A DNA stretch of 38,754 bases, taken from Nitrososphaerota archaeon. Lineage in GTDB: Archaea > Thermoproteota > Nitrososphaeria > Nitrososphaerales > UBA183. Position 1 is the stretch's first letter. Each line of letters opens with the position of its first letter. Location: NCBI GenBank assembly GCA_027886865.1, contig JAPCJR010000001.1:165469-204222 (forward strand). Reading direction: 5' to 3'. Made by a program: the position numbers and the translations under genes. Below, piece by piece: positions 7,779 through 17,109 of this stretch. The notes under the pieces were generated by a model that searched no databases, had not been told where the DNA came from, and was given only the letters and a program-made list of their open reading frames with translations.

Positions 7779-9251
7779 ATGGTCACCCGGCGGAGAAAGA
7801 CTCTGGCGAATTCTGAAAGGGGACGGGTCTTTGTATACATCTGGTTCGACATCGAGGATTATGTCACCGAAGAGTCGGACAGTCTCCCCCTTGTCGCGTT
7901 ATCGATACTCGACAAGTATGGCGCGAGAGCTACCTGCAAGATGGTCGCAGAGAAGGTTAGGATCCTGCTCGAACGGAACAGAGTGGACGTCATCTCCGCG
8001 ATAGCCTCCCACGATGTTGGCTACCATCTGGACACGCACAGCAGGCATCCGGTGGTCTATGAATATCTCGCTGACCTGGACACCCTCAAAGGCGCCAGGG
8101 AGTTTGCGAAGAAGGAGCGTCAGGGCCTGGAACTGGTAGAGAAGACATTCGGAAAGAGTTCATCGTGCTTCGGCCATCCCGGTCCTGCCTGGGGACCGCA
8201 TTACTACCCGGCGATGCGCGAGATGGGCATTCCGGTCTACCTAGACGAGACCCCGATATTGAATCTCAACAACCAGCCATATTGGTATTGCGGAGTATTG
8301 AACCTGAACGGAGCTAACGAGAACTTTGTCAAGTTTGACTACACCTTCGAGAGCCCGACCGGCTTATCGAAACTCAAGAAACAGTTCGAGGAGGTCCATC
8401 AAAGACTGGCTGAGAGGGGAGGGGGAAGCGTCAGCTTTCTCTTTCACCTTCACACGGCCATAAACAAGGAGTTCTGGGACGCTGTAAACTTCGGCCACGG
8501 GCGGAACAGGACGAAAGAGGAGTACGTTCGTCCCCCTTCTCAACCCCCGGAAGTGACAGAGCGAGCGTGGAGGAATTTCGACGAGATGATTGGGTTCATG
8601 TCGGAGTTCGAGGACGTACGGTTCATCACGGCTTCCGACGCTCTTGAAATCTTCAGACAAACAAGACCATCCTACGACCGACGCCTTGTGGAATCCGTCC
8701 TGAAGGAGCTCGGGAGCGATGTTCGATACGTGAAAGTGATGGACGACTTCGCTTCCCCCTCGGAGCTCTTCTATCTAATCGTCAGGTGTATTTCGACGAT
8801 CTCCAGGACCGGGAAGCTACCCGCAAGGGTCAGGACGAAGGAGCCCCTCGGTCCCGCAGCGTCCGTAAGCCCAACCTCACCACGGAGGATTGAGGTCAAG
8901 GAGTTAATCGCCGCGTCGCATAGGCTCGTTGCCGAGATCGACTCGACGGAGAGGCTTCCCTCGTCCGTCGTGCTAGGAAACGGGGCAGAACTCTCCACGG
9001 TCGATTTCATGATGACTTCGGCAAGGATTCTGGAGTCGATGCTGGCGGGAAGCCCGCTACCGAAGGAGACAAGGGTCGTGAGGGCGGCCTTTCTCCAGTC
9101 GAAGTTCGTCGACCCTGAGGCGTTTCAGCTCGCCTGTCGTTGGACCGTCCTGCCTCCGGGTTTCACAGCTCCGCGAATTCTCGAAGAAATCACACTCCAG
9201 ACCTGGACCCTGCGACCCGCTGTGGTCCAGGCGCCAGCGACGAGTTCGTAA
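7779..9251 (+). CDS. Polysaccharide-deacetylase-like protein with pseudomurein-binding-like C-terminal repeats
   Basis: 490 aa. The N-terminal half looks like a NodB/polysaccharide deacetylase (TIM-barrel-like) domain. WFDIEDY (22-28) supplies the catalytic and metal aspartates, GYHLDTHSRHP (about 84-94) the metal histidines, and GHPGPAWGPHYYP the later conserved loop. The C-terminal part (about 311-420) contains two copies of a pattern seen in pseudomurein-binding repeats: a helix, then GKLPARV or ERLPSSVVLGNG, then a helix with SELFYLIVRCI or STVDFMMTSARIL. No signal peptide is visible, so either it acts on cytosolic or intermediate glycans or the start is wrong. The family is firm for the fold and tentative for the repeats. 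It is monocistronic, with its own TATA box. Confidence 0.7.
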   Translation: MVTRRRKTLANSERGRVFVYIWFDIEDYVTEESDSLPLVALSILDKYGARATCKMVAEKVRILLERNRVDVISAIASHDVGYHLDTHSRHPVVYEYLADLDTLKGAREFAKKERQGLELVEKTFGKSSSCFGHPGPAWGPHYYPAMREMGIPVYLDETPILNLNNQPYWYCGVLNLNGANENFVKFDYTFESPTGLSKLKKQFEEVHQRLAERGGGSVSFLFHLHTAINKEFWDAVNFGHGRNRTKEEYVRPPSQPPEVTERAWRNFDEMIGFMSEFEDVRFITASDALEIFRQTRPSYDRRLVESVLKELGSDVRYVKVMDDFASPSELFYLIVRCISTISRTGKLPARVRTKEPLGPAASVSPTSPRRIEVKELIAASHRLVAEIDSTERLPSSVVLGNGAELSTVDFMMTSARILESMLAGSPLPKETRVVRAAFLQSKFVDPEAFQLACRWTVLPPGFTAPRILEEITLQTWTLRPAVVQAPATSS

Positions 9252-9282
9252 CTCGGCTATGTTGCCTCCGTGGGAGGCGTCG

Positions 9283-10044
9283 TCATCGTATTGTGTATCC
9301 CCCGTCGACGACGAGGATTTGTCCAACCGAGAAAGATGAGCGACCGGAGGCCAGGAACAGTACCGCCTGCGCCACCTCCCCAGGCGTTCCGAACCTCCTT
9401 ATTGGCAGCCTTTCGGCCCATATCTTTGCGGCTTCATCCGGATTCGGCTGAGCCATCAGCTCCCTCTCGAGCATAGACGTTTCGACCGGGCCGGGGCAGA
9501 CGCAATTGACACGGATGTTGTGGCGGGTGTGTTCGAGAGCCATCGCCTTCGTGAGGAGTATTACCCCTCCCTTGGAGGCACAGTACGCGGAGAAGCTCTC
9601 GAGGCCGACCAGTCCGAGTTGCGACGCTGTGTTCACTATGGAACCGCCACCCCTCTTGATCATCTCGGGAATGACATGCTTTGAAAGGAGGAAAACACCC
9701 TTCAGGTTCGTATCGAGCACTCTGTCCCATTCATCTTCGGTCGTCTCTATCATAGGTTTCATCAGCTCTATCCCGGCGTTGTTGCACAGGACGTCTACGC
9801 CCCCGAACTTGCTTACCGCAGCCTCGACGATCCGTCCGGCATCCTGGTCGCTCCGCACGTCCGCCTTGACGTGCCAGGCAATACCTCCTCCCTTGGATAT
9901 TGAATCGGCGACGGTGCCATCGGCTATGTCAACAATTACGACGCTCGCCCCTTCCGCTGCGAACAGCTCTGAGATTGCCTTGCCGATCCCTGAATCTCCT
10001 CCGGTCACGATGGCGACCTTTCCCGAGAGTTCCAACTGTTTCAC
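9283..10044 (-). CDS. Short-chain dehydrogenase/reductase (SDR), glucose/3-oxoacyl reductase-like
   Basis: 253 aa from the GTG at 10044. VTGGDSGIGKA marks the cofactor site, CNNAGIE the central strand, NTASQLG the catalytic Ser region, YCASKGG the Tyr-Lys pair and VDGGYTIR the end. A longer reading from the GTG at 10107 adds 21 residues (MPPSLPLDRKSKYQGDLSDR and one more) that are unlike usual SDR starts. Candidate TATA boxes exist for both starts (about 10068-10076 and 10127-10136), so the start is unsettled. It lies divergently from the YhfX-like gene. Likely an NAD(P)-dependent oxidoreductase acting on a hydroxy or keto compound; substrate unknown. Confidence 0.9.
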   Translation of the reverse strand: MKQLELSGKVAIVTGGDSGIGKAISELFAAEGASVVIVDIADGTVADSISKGGGIAWHVKADVRSDQDAGRIVEAAVSKFGGVDVLCNNAGIELMKPMIETTEDEWDRVLDTNLKGVFLLSKHVIPEMIKRGGGSIVNTASQLGLVGLESFSAYCASKGGVILLTKAMALEHTRHNIRVNCVCPGPVETSMLERELMAQPNPDEAAKIWAERLPIRRFGTPGEVAQAVLFLASGRSSFSVGQILVVDGGYTIR

Positions 10045-10167
10045 TAGCCTGTCGGATAGATCTCCTTGATATTTGGATTTCCTATCTAAAGGAAGCGACG
10101 GAGGCACATCGAGATTCTGTCATTCGTTGATTAAGTCGGCTGCCCGCTCGCCAGCGCTGTGATACAA

Positions 10168-10177
10168 AGTCTTTAAC
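10168..10177 (+). promoter_or_regulatory. TATA-like box for the YhfX-type gene
   Basis: TCTTTAAC is centred about 28 nt upstream of the GTG start at 10200. Confidence 0.45.
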
Positions 10178-10199
10178 GCCGAAACTTTCTTTCGCTGAC

Positions 10200-11450
10200 G
10201 TGGACTTCCTCGAAACGACGATGAGAAGGAACCCTGGCCTGATAAAGGCCGCCTTCGAATTTTACGCCACGGGCCTGATTCATCAGGACACGTACGTCCT
10301 GGACCTGGATGCGGTCAGGCTGAACTCGGCATCTATCAGCCGCGCAGCGAAAGAAGCAGGACTAAAGACGTACTTCGAGGCCAAGCAATTCGGGAGGAAC
10401 CCGCTGGCGTGCCAGGAAGTTGTCAATTCAGGTATGCGGGAGGCGATAGCGATCGACCTGGAGGAGGCGAAGAGCCTGCACCGGTCAGGCTTCAAGGTGG
10501 GACATGTGGGTCATCTGGGTCAGGTGCCGAGGACCGAGGCAAGATACGTCGTCGGGACGGTCTCTCCCGAGGTGATTACCGTATACAACGTGGACAAGGC
10601 AGCCCAGATATCCAAGGCGGCGAAACAGGAGAGGAAGAAGCAGAAATTGCTCCTCAAGGTCATCGGAGATGCCGACCTCGCGTACAACACCCTCGGCGGA
10701 GGGGTCGCTGAACGGGATGTCATCTCTGCAGCCCGGCGAATCAAGTCCATGTCCAACGTCACCGTGGCAGGGGTCACGACATATCCGTCGATGAGATACA
10801 ATCTTGCGACTAGGAGAGTAGAGCCCACCCCGAACTTCGACACCCTGATCAGGTGCGCGACGAAGCTCAGGGATTCTGGGTTCGAGGTCGAGCAGGTCAA
10901 CGCCGCGGGGCTGAGTTCGACCTCCACGATGAAGCTACTCGCGGAAGCAGGAGCGACACACGCAGAGCCTGGACAGGCCATCGTAGGCATGACCCCTCTC
11001 CATGGCTTCAGCGACGAGCCGGAGATACCCGGGATGGTGTACATCACCGAAGTCGACCACACCCTGGGAAGTAGGGCCTTCGCCTATGGGTCGGGGTTCG
11101 TCGCCAACATAACGACGGGCATCTGGAACCCGTTGACCTACGAATATCTTTACGCCCTGGCCGGGAACAGTCTGAAGGAGCTTCTCAGGCAGAAGGTTAT
11201 CCTCGAGCCTCCGGTCTTCCCGGGCTCGGACCCTTCATTCTTCATGTACCTCACCCTTAGGAGGACACCAGGCACGACACTGAAGGTGGGACAGACGGTC
11301 ATCGCCGGCTGCCGGGGACAGGTCTACCGCGCGAATTCCGTGAAGGTGGCCGTTATCGATGGGATCCAGAAAGGAAAGCCCAAGCTAAGGGGAATTTACG
11401 ACAGGAACGGGATTAGGCTCGAGGGCCCCAGCGACACCCCGGTGGTGTAG
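10200..11450 (+). CDS. YhfX-type alanine-racemase-fold PLP enzyme
   Basis: The 416-aa product has the fold-type III (alanine racemase N-terminal) barrel with the YhfX signature instead of the usual alanine racemase one. DTYVLDLDAV (30-39) is the first strand, and K62 in EAKQFGRNP is the expected PLP lysine. Next come GHVGHLGQVP and PEVITVYNVDKA, both closely reminiscent of E. coli YhfX as I recall it. Near the end, CRGQVYRANSV belongs to the C-terminal beta domain. The reaction in this subfamily is not settled; racemisation or epimerisation of an amino acid is plausible. GTG start with a TATA box 28 nt upstream. It ends 8 nt before the hyuB stop (convergent). The location next to hydantoin-type enzymes suggests handling of D-amino acids. 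Confidence 0.85.
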   Translation: MDFLETTMRRNPGLIKAAFEFYATGLIHQDTYVLDLDAVRLNSASISRAAKEAGLKTYFEAKQFGRNPLACQEVVNSGMREAIAIDLEEAKSLHRSGFKVGHVGHLGQVPRTEARYVVGTVSPEVITVYNVDKAAQISKAAKQERKKQKLLLKVIGDADLAYNTLGGGVAERDVISAARRIKSMSNVTVAGVTTYPSMRYNLATRRVEPTPNFDTLIRCATKLRDSGFEVEQVNAAGLSSTSTMKLLAEAGATHAEPGQAIVGMTPLHGFSDEPEIPGMVYITEVDHTLGSRAFAYGSGFVANITTGIWNPLTYEYLYALAGNSLKELLRQKVILEPPVFPGSDPSFFMYLTLRRTPGTTLKVGQTVIAGCRGQVYRANSVKVAVIDGIQKGKPKLRGIYDRNGIRLEGPSDTPVV

Positions 11451-11458
11451 ACCGGCGC

Positions 11459-13558
11459 CTACATGAGGTCCTCGATCTTGGATTCCTTTGAGAAGTACTG
11501 GATCGTGTGTATTTTTACGTCCGAGTCCTTCATGGAGCTGACGAGCCGTCTGATTACGTACGGGTTGGATGCCAGAACCTTTCCGTAGTGGAAGGGGTCC
11601 CCTTTGTCTGCCACGAACCGGATCACCCCCGGGAAGTTCCTTGCTGCTTCGCCGAGCCGGCCGAGCGTCTCCTCCGACCTTGTCAGCAGCCAGGCGAGCG
11701 TGCTCAGTTTCTCGTAGAAGTGGGAGACATCGAACGGCACGTTCCCGTCGCGGAGCTTCGCGCGTAGGTCGTGAGTCGCGTCGGCGTCGACGGTAAAGTC
11801 GCCCTTCACGATGACTCCGTACAACCTCATGGCCCCCTCCACGGAGACGTATCTGTTTCTGACGTCTGACGCGACTCGCGCGGGGTCCCTTTCAAGCGGG
11901 TCGCCATACCCGCCTCCGCCGGTCAGGTTCAGCTCCACTTTGTCTCCCGAGTGCAGGATGATGTTCGACCACTTGGACGGTGATAGCTTCCCGAAGAGGT
12001 CGGTCGCGTGCCCGAAAGTCCCAGCCCCCGCTGGCGTGAGTCTTGTGTCGCAAAAGTGTCCGCACGAGAGCGGCGACGGAGGGAGCCCTCCGAAGACCCC
12101 GTACGGCGAGATCTTGTGCCGCTCTGATAGAGAGGACAGCTCCGCCTCGGGAGCCAGCAGCCTCCAGCCGTACACGGTACCCATTCCCCCTCTGTACTTC
12201 CCGGCGCCGCACGAATCTGGAGAAGACAGCTCGAACCTCTCGGTCAGCAGCGGGTAGCGCGTGTCCTGGATCTCGATGACGGGTCCCTTGTTGTTGGTCG
12301 CGAAGGGCATCTGCGCGGGATTCCCGTCCTTGCCGATGCGCGCCCCCATACCGCCAAGCCCCCACAGATACATGACCCACTGGTCTTCGGGTCTGCCGTG
12401 AATGTCTCCTCCCGTCAATCCCGAGCAGGTCCCGTGACATGAGGCCTTCACGTTCTCCTCCGGTACGGCTTGGGACAGTGCTCCGATCATGACGTCGACT
12501 ATCCTGTTCGAAGTCTCCGTGTTGCCGCCCTGAACGGGGGCAGGATACGTCGCGTTGGTGACCGTTCCGGGCGGGATCTCCGCCTTGATGGGTCTGAACG
12601 TGCCAGCGTTCAGCTGATACTCCCCGTGGATGGGCAGGCAATGGAGTGTCCCGATGTACGTGTTGCCTAGAGTGACGGCGAAAGCGCAGTTGATCGGCCC
12701 CCTCGCCTGTGGACTGCTCCCGGAATAGTCGGCCAGGAGGGTGCCGTCCTTGATCTTCACCTTGACCCTGATCTTTATCGGGCCAGAGGTGTTCCCGCTG
12801 TCGTCCACATAGTCTTCGTAGGAGTAGGAGCCCTCAGGTAGCTTGGACAGCTCCCTCCTGACGACCGCTTCCGAGATGTCCTTTATGCTCCCGAGGATGG
12901 TCTCCCACGTGTCGACTCCGTAGTTATCGGAATACTCGAGGACGCGCCGTTCTGCGACCTTGAGCGCTCCCAGGACGGCCCTCATGTCGCCTTCGAAGGC
13001 CCGTGAAACGCGGACGTTGGTGAGAATCAACCTCCACAAGTCGCTGACCTCTTGGCCGCGCGAGAGCAGCTTGATTGCCGGCAGCCTTAGGCCCTCCTGG
13101 TGAATCTCGGTGGTATCCCCCGCGAAGCTACCGGGGACCGAGGCCCCGACGTCGATCATGTGGGCCCTGGCTGCTGCTATGGCCACAATCCGGCGTCCTG
13201 AGAAGACGGGCCTCATGAAGGTATAGTCGCTGCAGTGCGACCCCCCGAGGTAGGGGTCGTTGTTGAGAAAGACGTCGCCCGGTTCGATGGTCTCCGTCCC
13301 TACCTGGTCCAGGGTTTTCCTCACCGCCTGGGGCATAGCGCCAAGGTGGCACGGATCGAATGCGGCCTGCGAGATCATCTCGCCGCCGCCGTCGAACAGG
13401 GCGAACGAGTAGTCAAGCCCTTCGCTGAAGACAGGGGAGTAAGACGACCTCTCCATCGAAAGTCCCATCTCCTGACACAGGGAGACAATGCCTCCCCGAA
13501 CGACCTCGAGTGTTATCGGGTCGGTCTTCTTAGCCGTCATTGCGTTGGTGGCGTTCAT
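11459..13558 (-). CDS. hyuB: Hydantoinase/oxoprolinase subunit B (HyuB) with C-terminal extension
   Basis: The 699-aa protein begins with the HyuB pattern DPITLEVVRGGIVSLCQEMG, followed by SYSPVFSEGLDYSFALFDG and NDPYLGGSHCSDYTFMRPVF. The typical end of the family, LTGGGGYGDPLERDPARV, lies near residue 550. HyuB proteins are usually about 520-600 aa. Here about 95 extra residues follow the family's usual last helix (HDLRAKLRDG), ending KIEDLM, and I do not recognise them. With HyuA it should hydrolyse hydantoins, 5-oxoproline or related cyclic amides using ATP. Its ATG overlaps the hyuA stop (ATGA), so the two are translationally coupled. The paralogous acetone/acetophenone carboxylase subunits are an alternative, which the nearby carbamoyl hydrolase makes less likely. 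Confidence 0.9.
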   Translation of the reverse strand: MNATNAMTAKKTDPITLEVVRGGIVSLCQEMGLSMERSSYSPVFSEGLDYSFALFDGGGEMISQAAFDPCHLGAMPQAVRKTLDQVGTETIEPGDVFLNNDPYLGGSHCSDYTFMRPVFSGRRIVAIAAARAHMIDVGASVPGSFAGDTTEIHQEGLRLPAIKLLSRGQEVSDLWRLILTNVRVSRAFEGDMRAVLGALKVAERRVLEYSDNYGVDTWETILGSIKDISEAVVRRELSKLPEGSYSYEDYVDDSGNTSGPIKIRVKVKIKDGTLLADYSGSSPQARGPINCAFAVTLGNTYIGTLHCLPIHGEYQLNAGTFRPIKAEIPPGTVTNATYPAPVQGGNTETSNRIVDVMIGALSQAVPEENVKASCHGTCSGLTGGDIHGRPEDQWVMYLWGLGGMGARIGKDGNPAQMPFATNNKGPVIEIQDTRYPLLTERFELSSPDSCGAGKYRGGMGTVYGWRLLAPEAELSSLSERHKISPYGVFGGLPPSPLSCGHFCDTRLTPAGAGTFGHATDLFGKLSPSKWSNIILHSGDKVELNLTGGGGYGDPLERDPARVASDVRNRYVSVEGAMRLYGVIVKGDFTVDADATHDLRAKLRDGNVPFDVSHFYEKLSTLAWLLTRSEETLGRLGEAARNFPGVIRFVADKGDPFHYGKVLASNPYVIRRLVSSMKDSDVKIHTIQYFSKESKIEDLM

Positions 13559-15588
13559 GCTTCTATCACGACGTTCCCGTAGTCATCGACGTGGGCGCTC
13601 TGGCCGGGGTTCACGACGATGGTTGAGTCCATCTCCTCGATTATCGCGGGACCCTGGAGTTTTTCTCCCGTTGGGAGGTACTCTCTGTCGTAGACTCTCG
13701 ACTTCACGAAACCCGTATCATGGTAGTAGACATCCCTCTCCCCCTTGAGGGACTTCTCCATCCCTCCCGGAAGCGGCGTCTTCCTGAACTTGGGCTTAGT
13801 GATGGTGCCTATGATCGCAAGCCGGACACTGATCAGCTCGAGCTTCTCGTCTGGCTTGTTGTGGCCATAGAGCTTCAGATGCTCAGTGTTGAAGTTCTCT
13901 CTGACCATCTCGAGCTCCTTGGGAGTGAGCGTGCCAGTGGGGACCGGTGTGGGTATCTCGTAGTTCTGGCCCATATAGCGCATCTCGGCGCTTCGAAGGA
14001 TATACGAGTCTCCTGTATGCTCCCTCGCCATGGTCTCCCTGGCCTGCCGCTCGAGTTGCTCGTATATCGAGTTCAATCTATGCAGGTCGACCTGGTCCAT
14101 GGCCGTCATGTACGACTGCATAAAGTCGAACCTAACGTCCGTCGCAAGCATCCCGATCGCGGAGAAGATCCCTGGATGGAATGGTATCAGCACATTCGTC
14201 GAGCCGAGGTTCCGGGCCAATGTCGAAGCGACCATAGGGCCCGCGCCGCCGTATGCGATGACCGAGAAATTCCGGGGGTCGTATCCCTTCTGCACCGAGT
14301 TGACGCGCATGGACGAGAGCATGTTGGCTTCTGCTATCTTGATTATTCCGGCCGCCGTCTCGACGAGGGTGAGGCCGAGCTGCTTCGCCAGACGCCCTAT
14401 CGCCTCCGTCGCCGCTTTTTTGTCCAGCCTCATATCGCCGCCCAAGAACGAGACGGGGTCAAGTCGTCCCAGTACGAGCTGGGCGTCGGTTATCGTCGGT
14501 TCGGTGCCGCCCAATCCATAGCAGACCGGGCCAGGGTCGGCGCCGGCGCTGTGCGGACCCACCCGAAGCAACCCCCCTTCGTCTATCCACGCGATGCTCC
14601 CGCCTCCCGCGCCTATCTCGCTGATATCGATCATCGGAATCCTGAAGGGGACTCCCCACTCTAGCTCACCCTCTGACCGGTAGCGGGGGACTCCGTTGTC
14701 CACCAGACTGACCTTGAAGGTCGTACCCCCCATATCGATGGCGATGAGGTTCTTGATGCTGAGGGCGTTAGCCACCTGAGCCGCCCCGATTGTGCCCCCC
14801 GCCGGACCTGACTCTATCGTCTGAACTGGGATCTCCTTCGCTGCGGCAGAACTCATCATCCCTCCGCTCGCTTTCATTATCATGAGCCTGCTCGGGAAGC
14901 CCGCGTCCCTGAGCCCACTCTCGAGACTTCCGATGTAAAGGTCCATCACGGGCTTCACTGCGGCGTCTATGGCCACGGTGCTCGCCCTCTCGTACTCGCG
15001 AATCTCCGGATTGACGTCTGAGGAGACCGAGATGTATACTTCAGGGCATTCCTCCTTGAAGATACGCCGGACCGTTCTTTCATGCGACGGATTCATGAAA
15101 GAGAAGAGAAGACAGACGCCGACCGTCTTTATGCCGGTCGACCTTATCTCCCGTGCTATCTTCCTCACGCCTTCTTCGTCAAGCTTTCTGACGACCTCCC
15201 CGGACCTGTCGATTCTTTCGTCCACTTCGTATCTGAGATAGCGTGGGACGAGAGGGGCGGGCTTCTCCCAACGAATGTCGTAGAGTCCGAGCATAGGTCG
15301 GTTGCCGCGCTGTATCTCGGTCGCGTCCGCGAACCCCTTGGTGCAGATGAGCGCGATGGGTGAGAACCGTCTTTGGACTACTGCGTTGGTGGCTGCCGTG
15401 GTCCCGTGCACGAGATATGACACCTGTCTGGGGTCGAGACTCAGTTTTCGAACGCACGCGAGGACCCCGTCGACAGGCCTGGAAGGCGTCGTCGACGACT
15501 TGGCTACCTGGATGAGTCCTGTCTCTTCGTCCAGAGCTGCCGCATCCGTGAACGTCCCGCCTATGTCCACCGCTAGTCTGATAGCCAT
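13555..15588 (-). CDS. hyuA: Hydantoinase/oxoprolinase subunit A (HyuA), ATP-dependent
   Basis: 677 aa. The N-terminus AVDIGGTFTDAAALDEETG (about 5-23) is the phosphate-binding loop of the actin-like ASKHA fold. HGTTAATNAVVQRR, ESGPAGGTIGAAQVA and AIDMGGTTFKVSLV follow in the normal order, and SAGADPGPVCYG and VIAYGGAGPM are also present. The C-terminal beta domain contains LQGPAIIEEMDSTIVVNPG. Subunit A binds ATP and, with HyuB, opens hydantoins, N-methylhydantoins or 5-oxoproline. It is the first gene of the hyuAB pair. It is divergent from the N-carbamoyl-amino-acid hydrolase, whose product would act next in hydantoin breakdown. Substrate choice within this family cannot be settled by motif reading. 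Confidence 0.92.
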   Translation of the reverse strand: MAIRLAVDIGGTFTDAAALDEETGLIQVAKSSTTPSRPVDGVLACVRKLSLDPRQVSYLVHGTTAATNAVVQRRFSPIALICTKGFADATEIQRGNRPMLGLYDIRWEKPAPLVPRYLRYEVDERIDRSGEVVRKLDEEGVRKIAREIRSTGIKTVGVCLLFSFMNPSHERTVRRIFKEECPEVYISVSSDVNPEIREYERASTVAIDAAVKPVMDLYIGSLESGLRDAGFPSRLMIMKASGGMMSSAAAKEIPVQTIESGPAGGTIGAAQVANALSIKNLIAIDMGGTTFKVSLVDNGVPRYRSEGELEWGVPFRIPMIDISEIGAGGGSIAWIDEGGLLRVGPHSAGADPGPVCYGLGGTEPTITDAQLVLGRLDPVSFLGGDMRLDKKAATEAIGRLAKQLGLTLVETAAGIIKIAEANMLSSMRVNSVQKGYDPRNFSVIAYGGAGPMVASTLARNLGSTNVLIPFHPGIFSAIGMLATDVRFDFMQSYMTAMDQVDLHRLNSIYEQLERQARETMAREHTGDSYILRSAEMRYMGQNYEIPTPVPTGTLTPKELEMVRENFNTEHLKLYGHNKPDEKLELISVRLAIIGTITKPKFRKTPLPGGMEKSLKGERDVYYHDTGFVKSRVYDREYLPTGEKLQGPAIIEEMDSTIVVNPGQSAHVDDYGNVVIEA

Positions 15589-15873
15589 TGCCGATCGCGG
15601 CCTATGAAACTGAGGAACGCGCGACGACGGGATGGTCTGTTGTCGAGGACATGCCTCCGACCTTCTCGATCGAATGGCAGTCTCCTTCGCCTGGGGTAAG
15701 GAAAGTCACTGGCCTTGTTTTATCCATCAAGCATCGCAGGTCGCGGCCAATTATTTCAATATTGTGCGAGTATGCAGGGCCGGCATACCCTCAAATAGGG
15801 AAAACTGATTCTCTTTTTTCCATGACTGGGCGAAGGTCAATGGCGCCGGCCAAACAGGGAACGTCGAGCTTTG
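15589..15873. other. Divergent intergenic region between hyuA and the carbamoyl hydrolase
   Basis: About 285 bp without a convincing gene. It must hold the divergent promoters. A small stem CCCT-N5-AGGG (about 15790-15802) is followed by a TTTTTT run near 15815-15820 on the + strand, which could terminate or attenuate a + transcript. I see no clear TATA box at the right distance for either gene. An open + frame crossing the region (15588-15890) overlaps both neighbours and looks spurious. Confidence 0.35.
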
Positions 15874-17109
15874 ATGCGTATCTCGAATGACCGCCTGCTC
15901 GACGACCTTAAGGCATTGGGCGAGATAGGAGCCAGCGAGGGCCAGGGCAGGACAAGGGTCGTCTTCTCCGCAGAGGACTTCGAGGCCAGGAACTTCCTGA
16001 TTGGACGGATGAAAGAAGCCGGCCTGTCGGTCAGGATAGATGATGTGGGGAACATAATCGGCAGGCGTGGGGACCAGGCAAGGAAACTGCCCGTGGTTGC
16101 CCTCGGGTCGCATATAGATACCGTCCCCAACGCGGGGATGCTCGACGGATGCTATGGGGTCGTCGGGGCGTTGGAAGTGATTCGGACCCTGGAAGACAAT
16201 GACGTTGTTACGAGTCTCCCGCTTGAGGTAATCGCCTTCAGCGACGAGGAAGGGGTTAGATTTCCCCTGACCGTCGGGAGCAAGGTCTTAGCCGGTCTGA
16301 CGACGGTTCAGGATGCCCTTCAGCTCAAAGATTCTGCGGGCGTGAGCTACCTTCAGGCTCTGGAGAGCTGGGGAAGACCGTCGAGCTCGCTGGTCCCAGC
16401 GCGCAGGGAATCCGGGGAGTTCAAAGCCTGGGTGGAACTGCATGTCGAGCAGGGATCGGCGCTGGACTCTTCTGGAGTGAAGATCGGGATAGTGAAGGCG
16501 ATCGTGGGGATAACCCAGTTGCTCGTGACGATCAGGGGCGAAGCAGGACACGCCGGGGCAAGCCCGATGGTCGGCAGACACGATGCCCTCAGGGGCAGCG
16601 CTCAAATCGTTCTGGACGTCGACAGGATTGCGCGGGAAACAGGGGCCCGCACGGTCGGGACGGTCGGGCACCTAGACGTGCGGCCGGGGGCAATGAACGT
16701 GATTCCCGGCGAAGTCGAATTGGGAGTAGACTTTCGGGACGCCTCGGCAAACCTGATCGATTCGGGCGTGCGCAAGATCAGGGACGCGGTCGAAGCGACC
16801 TGCGCCGCCCAGGGATTGAAATGCACTATCAACGAGAGGGCGAAGCTGGCTCCCACTCCGATGTCGAAGAGTGTCATGGGCTCGATCGAGCGGGCGGCAC
16901 TGGAACTCGGGACCTCGTACACGGTGATGCAAAGCGGAGCGGCACATGATACCCAGAATATGGCACGAATTTGCGACGTCGGCATGATATTCGTGCCGAG
17001 CAAGGGCGGGATCAGTCATTCGCCTCTGGAATGGACCGACCCGGAGGACCTGGAGTTAGGGGCGAACGTCCTCCTGAAGACTGCCCTCGGGTTGTCTGGG
17101 CAGGCATAG
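15874..17109 (+). CDS. hyuC: N-carbamoyl-L-amino-acid hydrolase / allantoate amidohydrolase-type M20 metallohydrolase
   Basis: 411 aa from the ATG at 15874 (an in-frame TTG lies at 15871). The metal-site motifs of the M20 hydantoinase/carbamoylase family are all visible: GSHIDTVPNAGMLDGCYGV with the His and bridging Asp, FSDEEGVRFP with the Glu pair, LHVEQGSALD and, near the end, SGAAHDTQNMA. GHAGASPM marks the dimerisation/lid domain. The enzyme removes the carbamoyl group (as CO2 and ammonia) from N-carbamoyl amino acids or ureido compounds. Divergence from hyuAB makes the carbamoyl-amino-acid role the best reading, with allantoate amidohydrolase or beta-ureidopropionase as alternatives. 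A degraded copy of the window's dispersed repeat overlaps its stop codon. Confidence 0.9.
   Translation: MRISNDRLLDDLKALGEIGASEGQGRTRVVFSAEDFEARNFLIGRMKEAGLSVRIDDVGNIIGRRGDQARKLPVVALGSHIDTVPNAGMLDGCYGVVGALEVIRTLEDNDVVTSLPLEVIAFSDEEGVRFPLTVGSKVLAGLTTVQDALQLKDSAGVSYLQALESWGRPSSSLVPARRESGEFKAWVELHVEQGSALDSSGVKIGIVKAIVGITQLLVTIRGEAGHAGASPMVGRHDALRGSAQIVLDVDRIARETGARTVGTVGHLDVRPGAMNVIPGEVELGVDFRDASANLIDSGVRKIRDAVEATCAAQGLKCTINERAKLAPTPMSKSVMGSIERAALELGTSYTVMQSGAAHDTQNMARICDVGMIFVPSKGGISHSPLEWTDPEDLELGANVLLKTALGLSGQA

Noticed and set aside
15588..15890. 100-codon + frame between hyuA and the carbamoyl hydrolase
   Set aside because: Overlaps both neighbouring starts and shows no recognisable domain.
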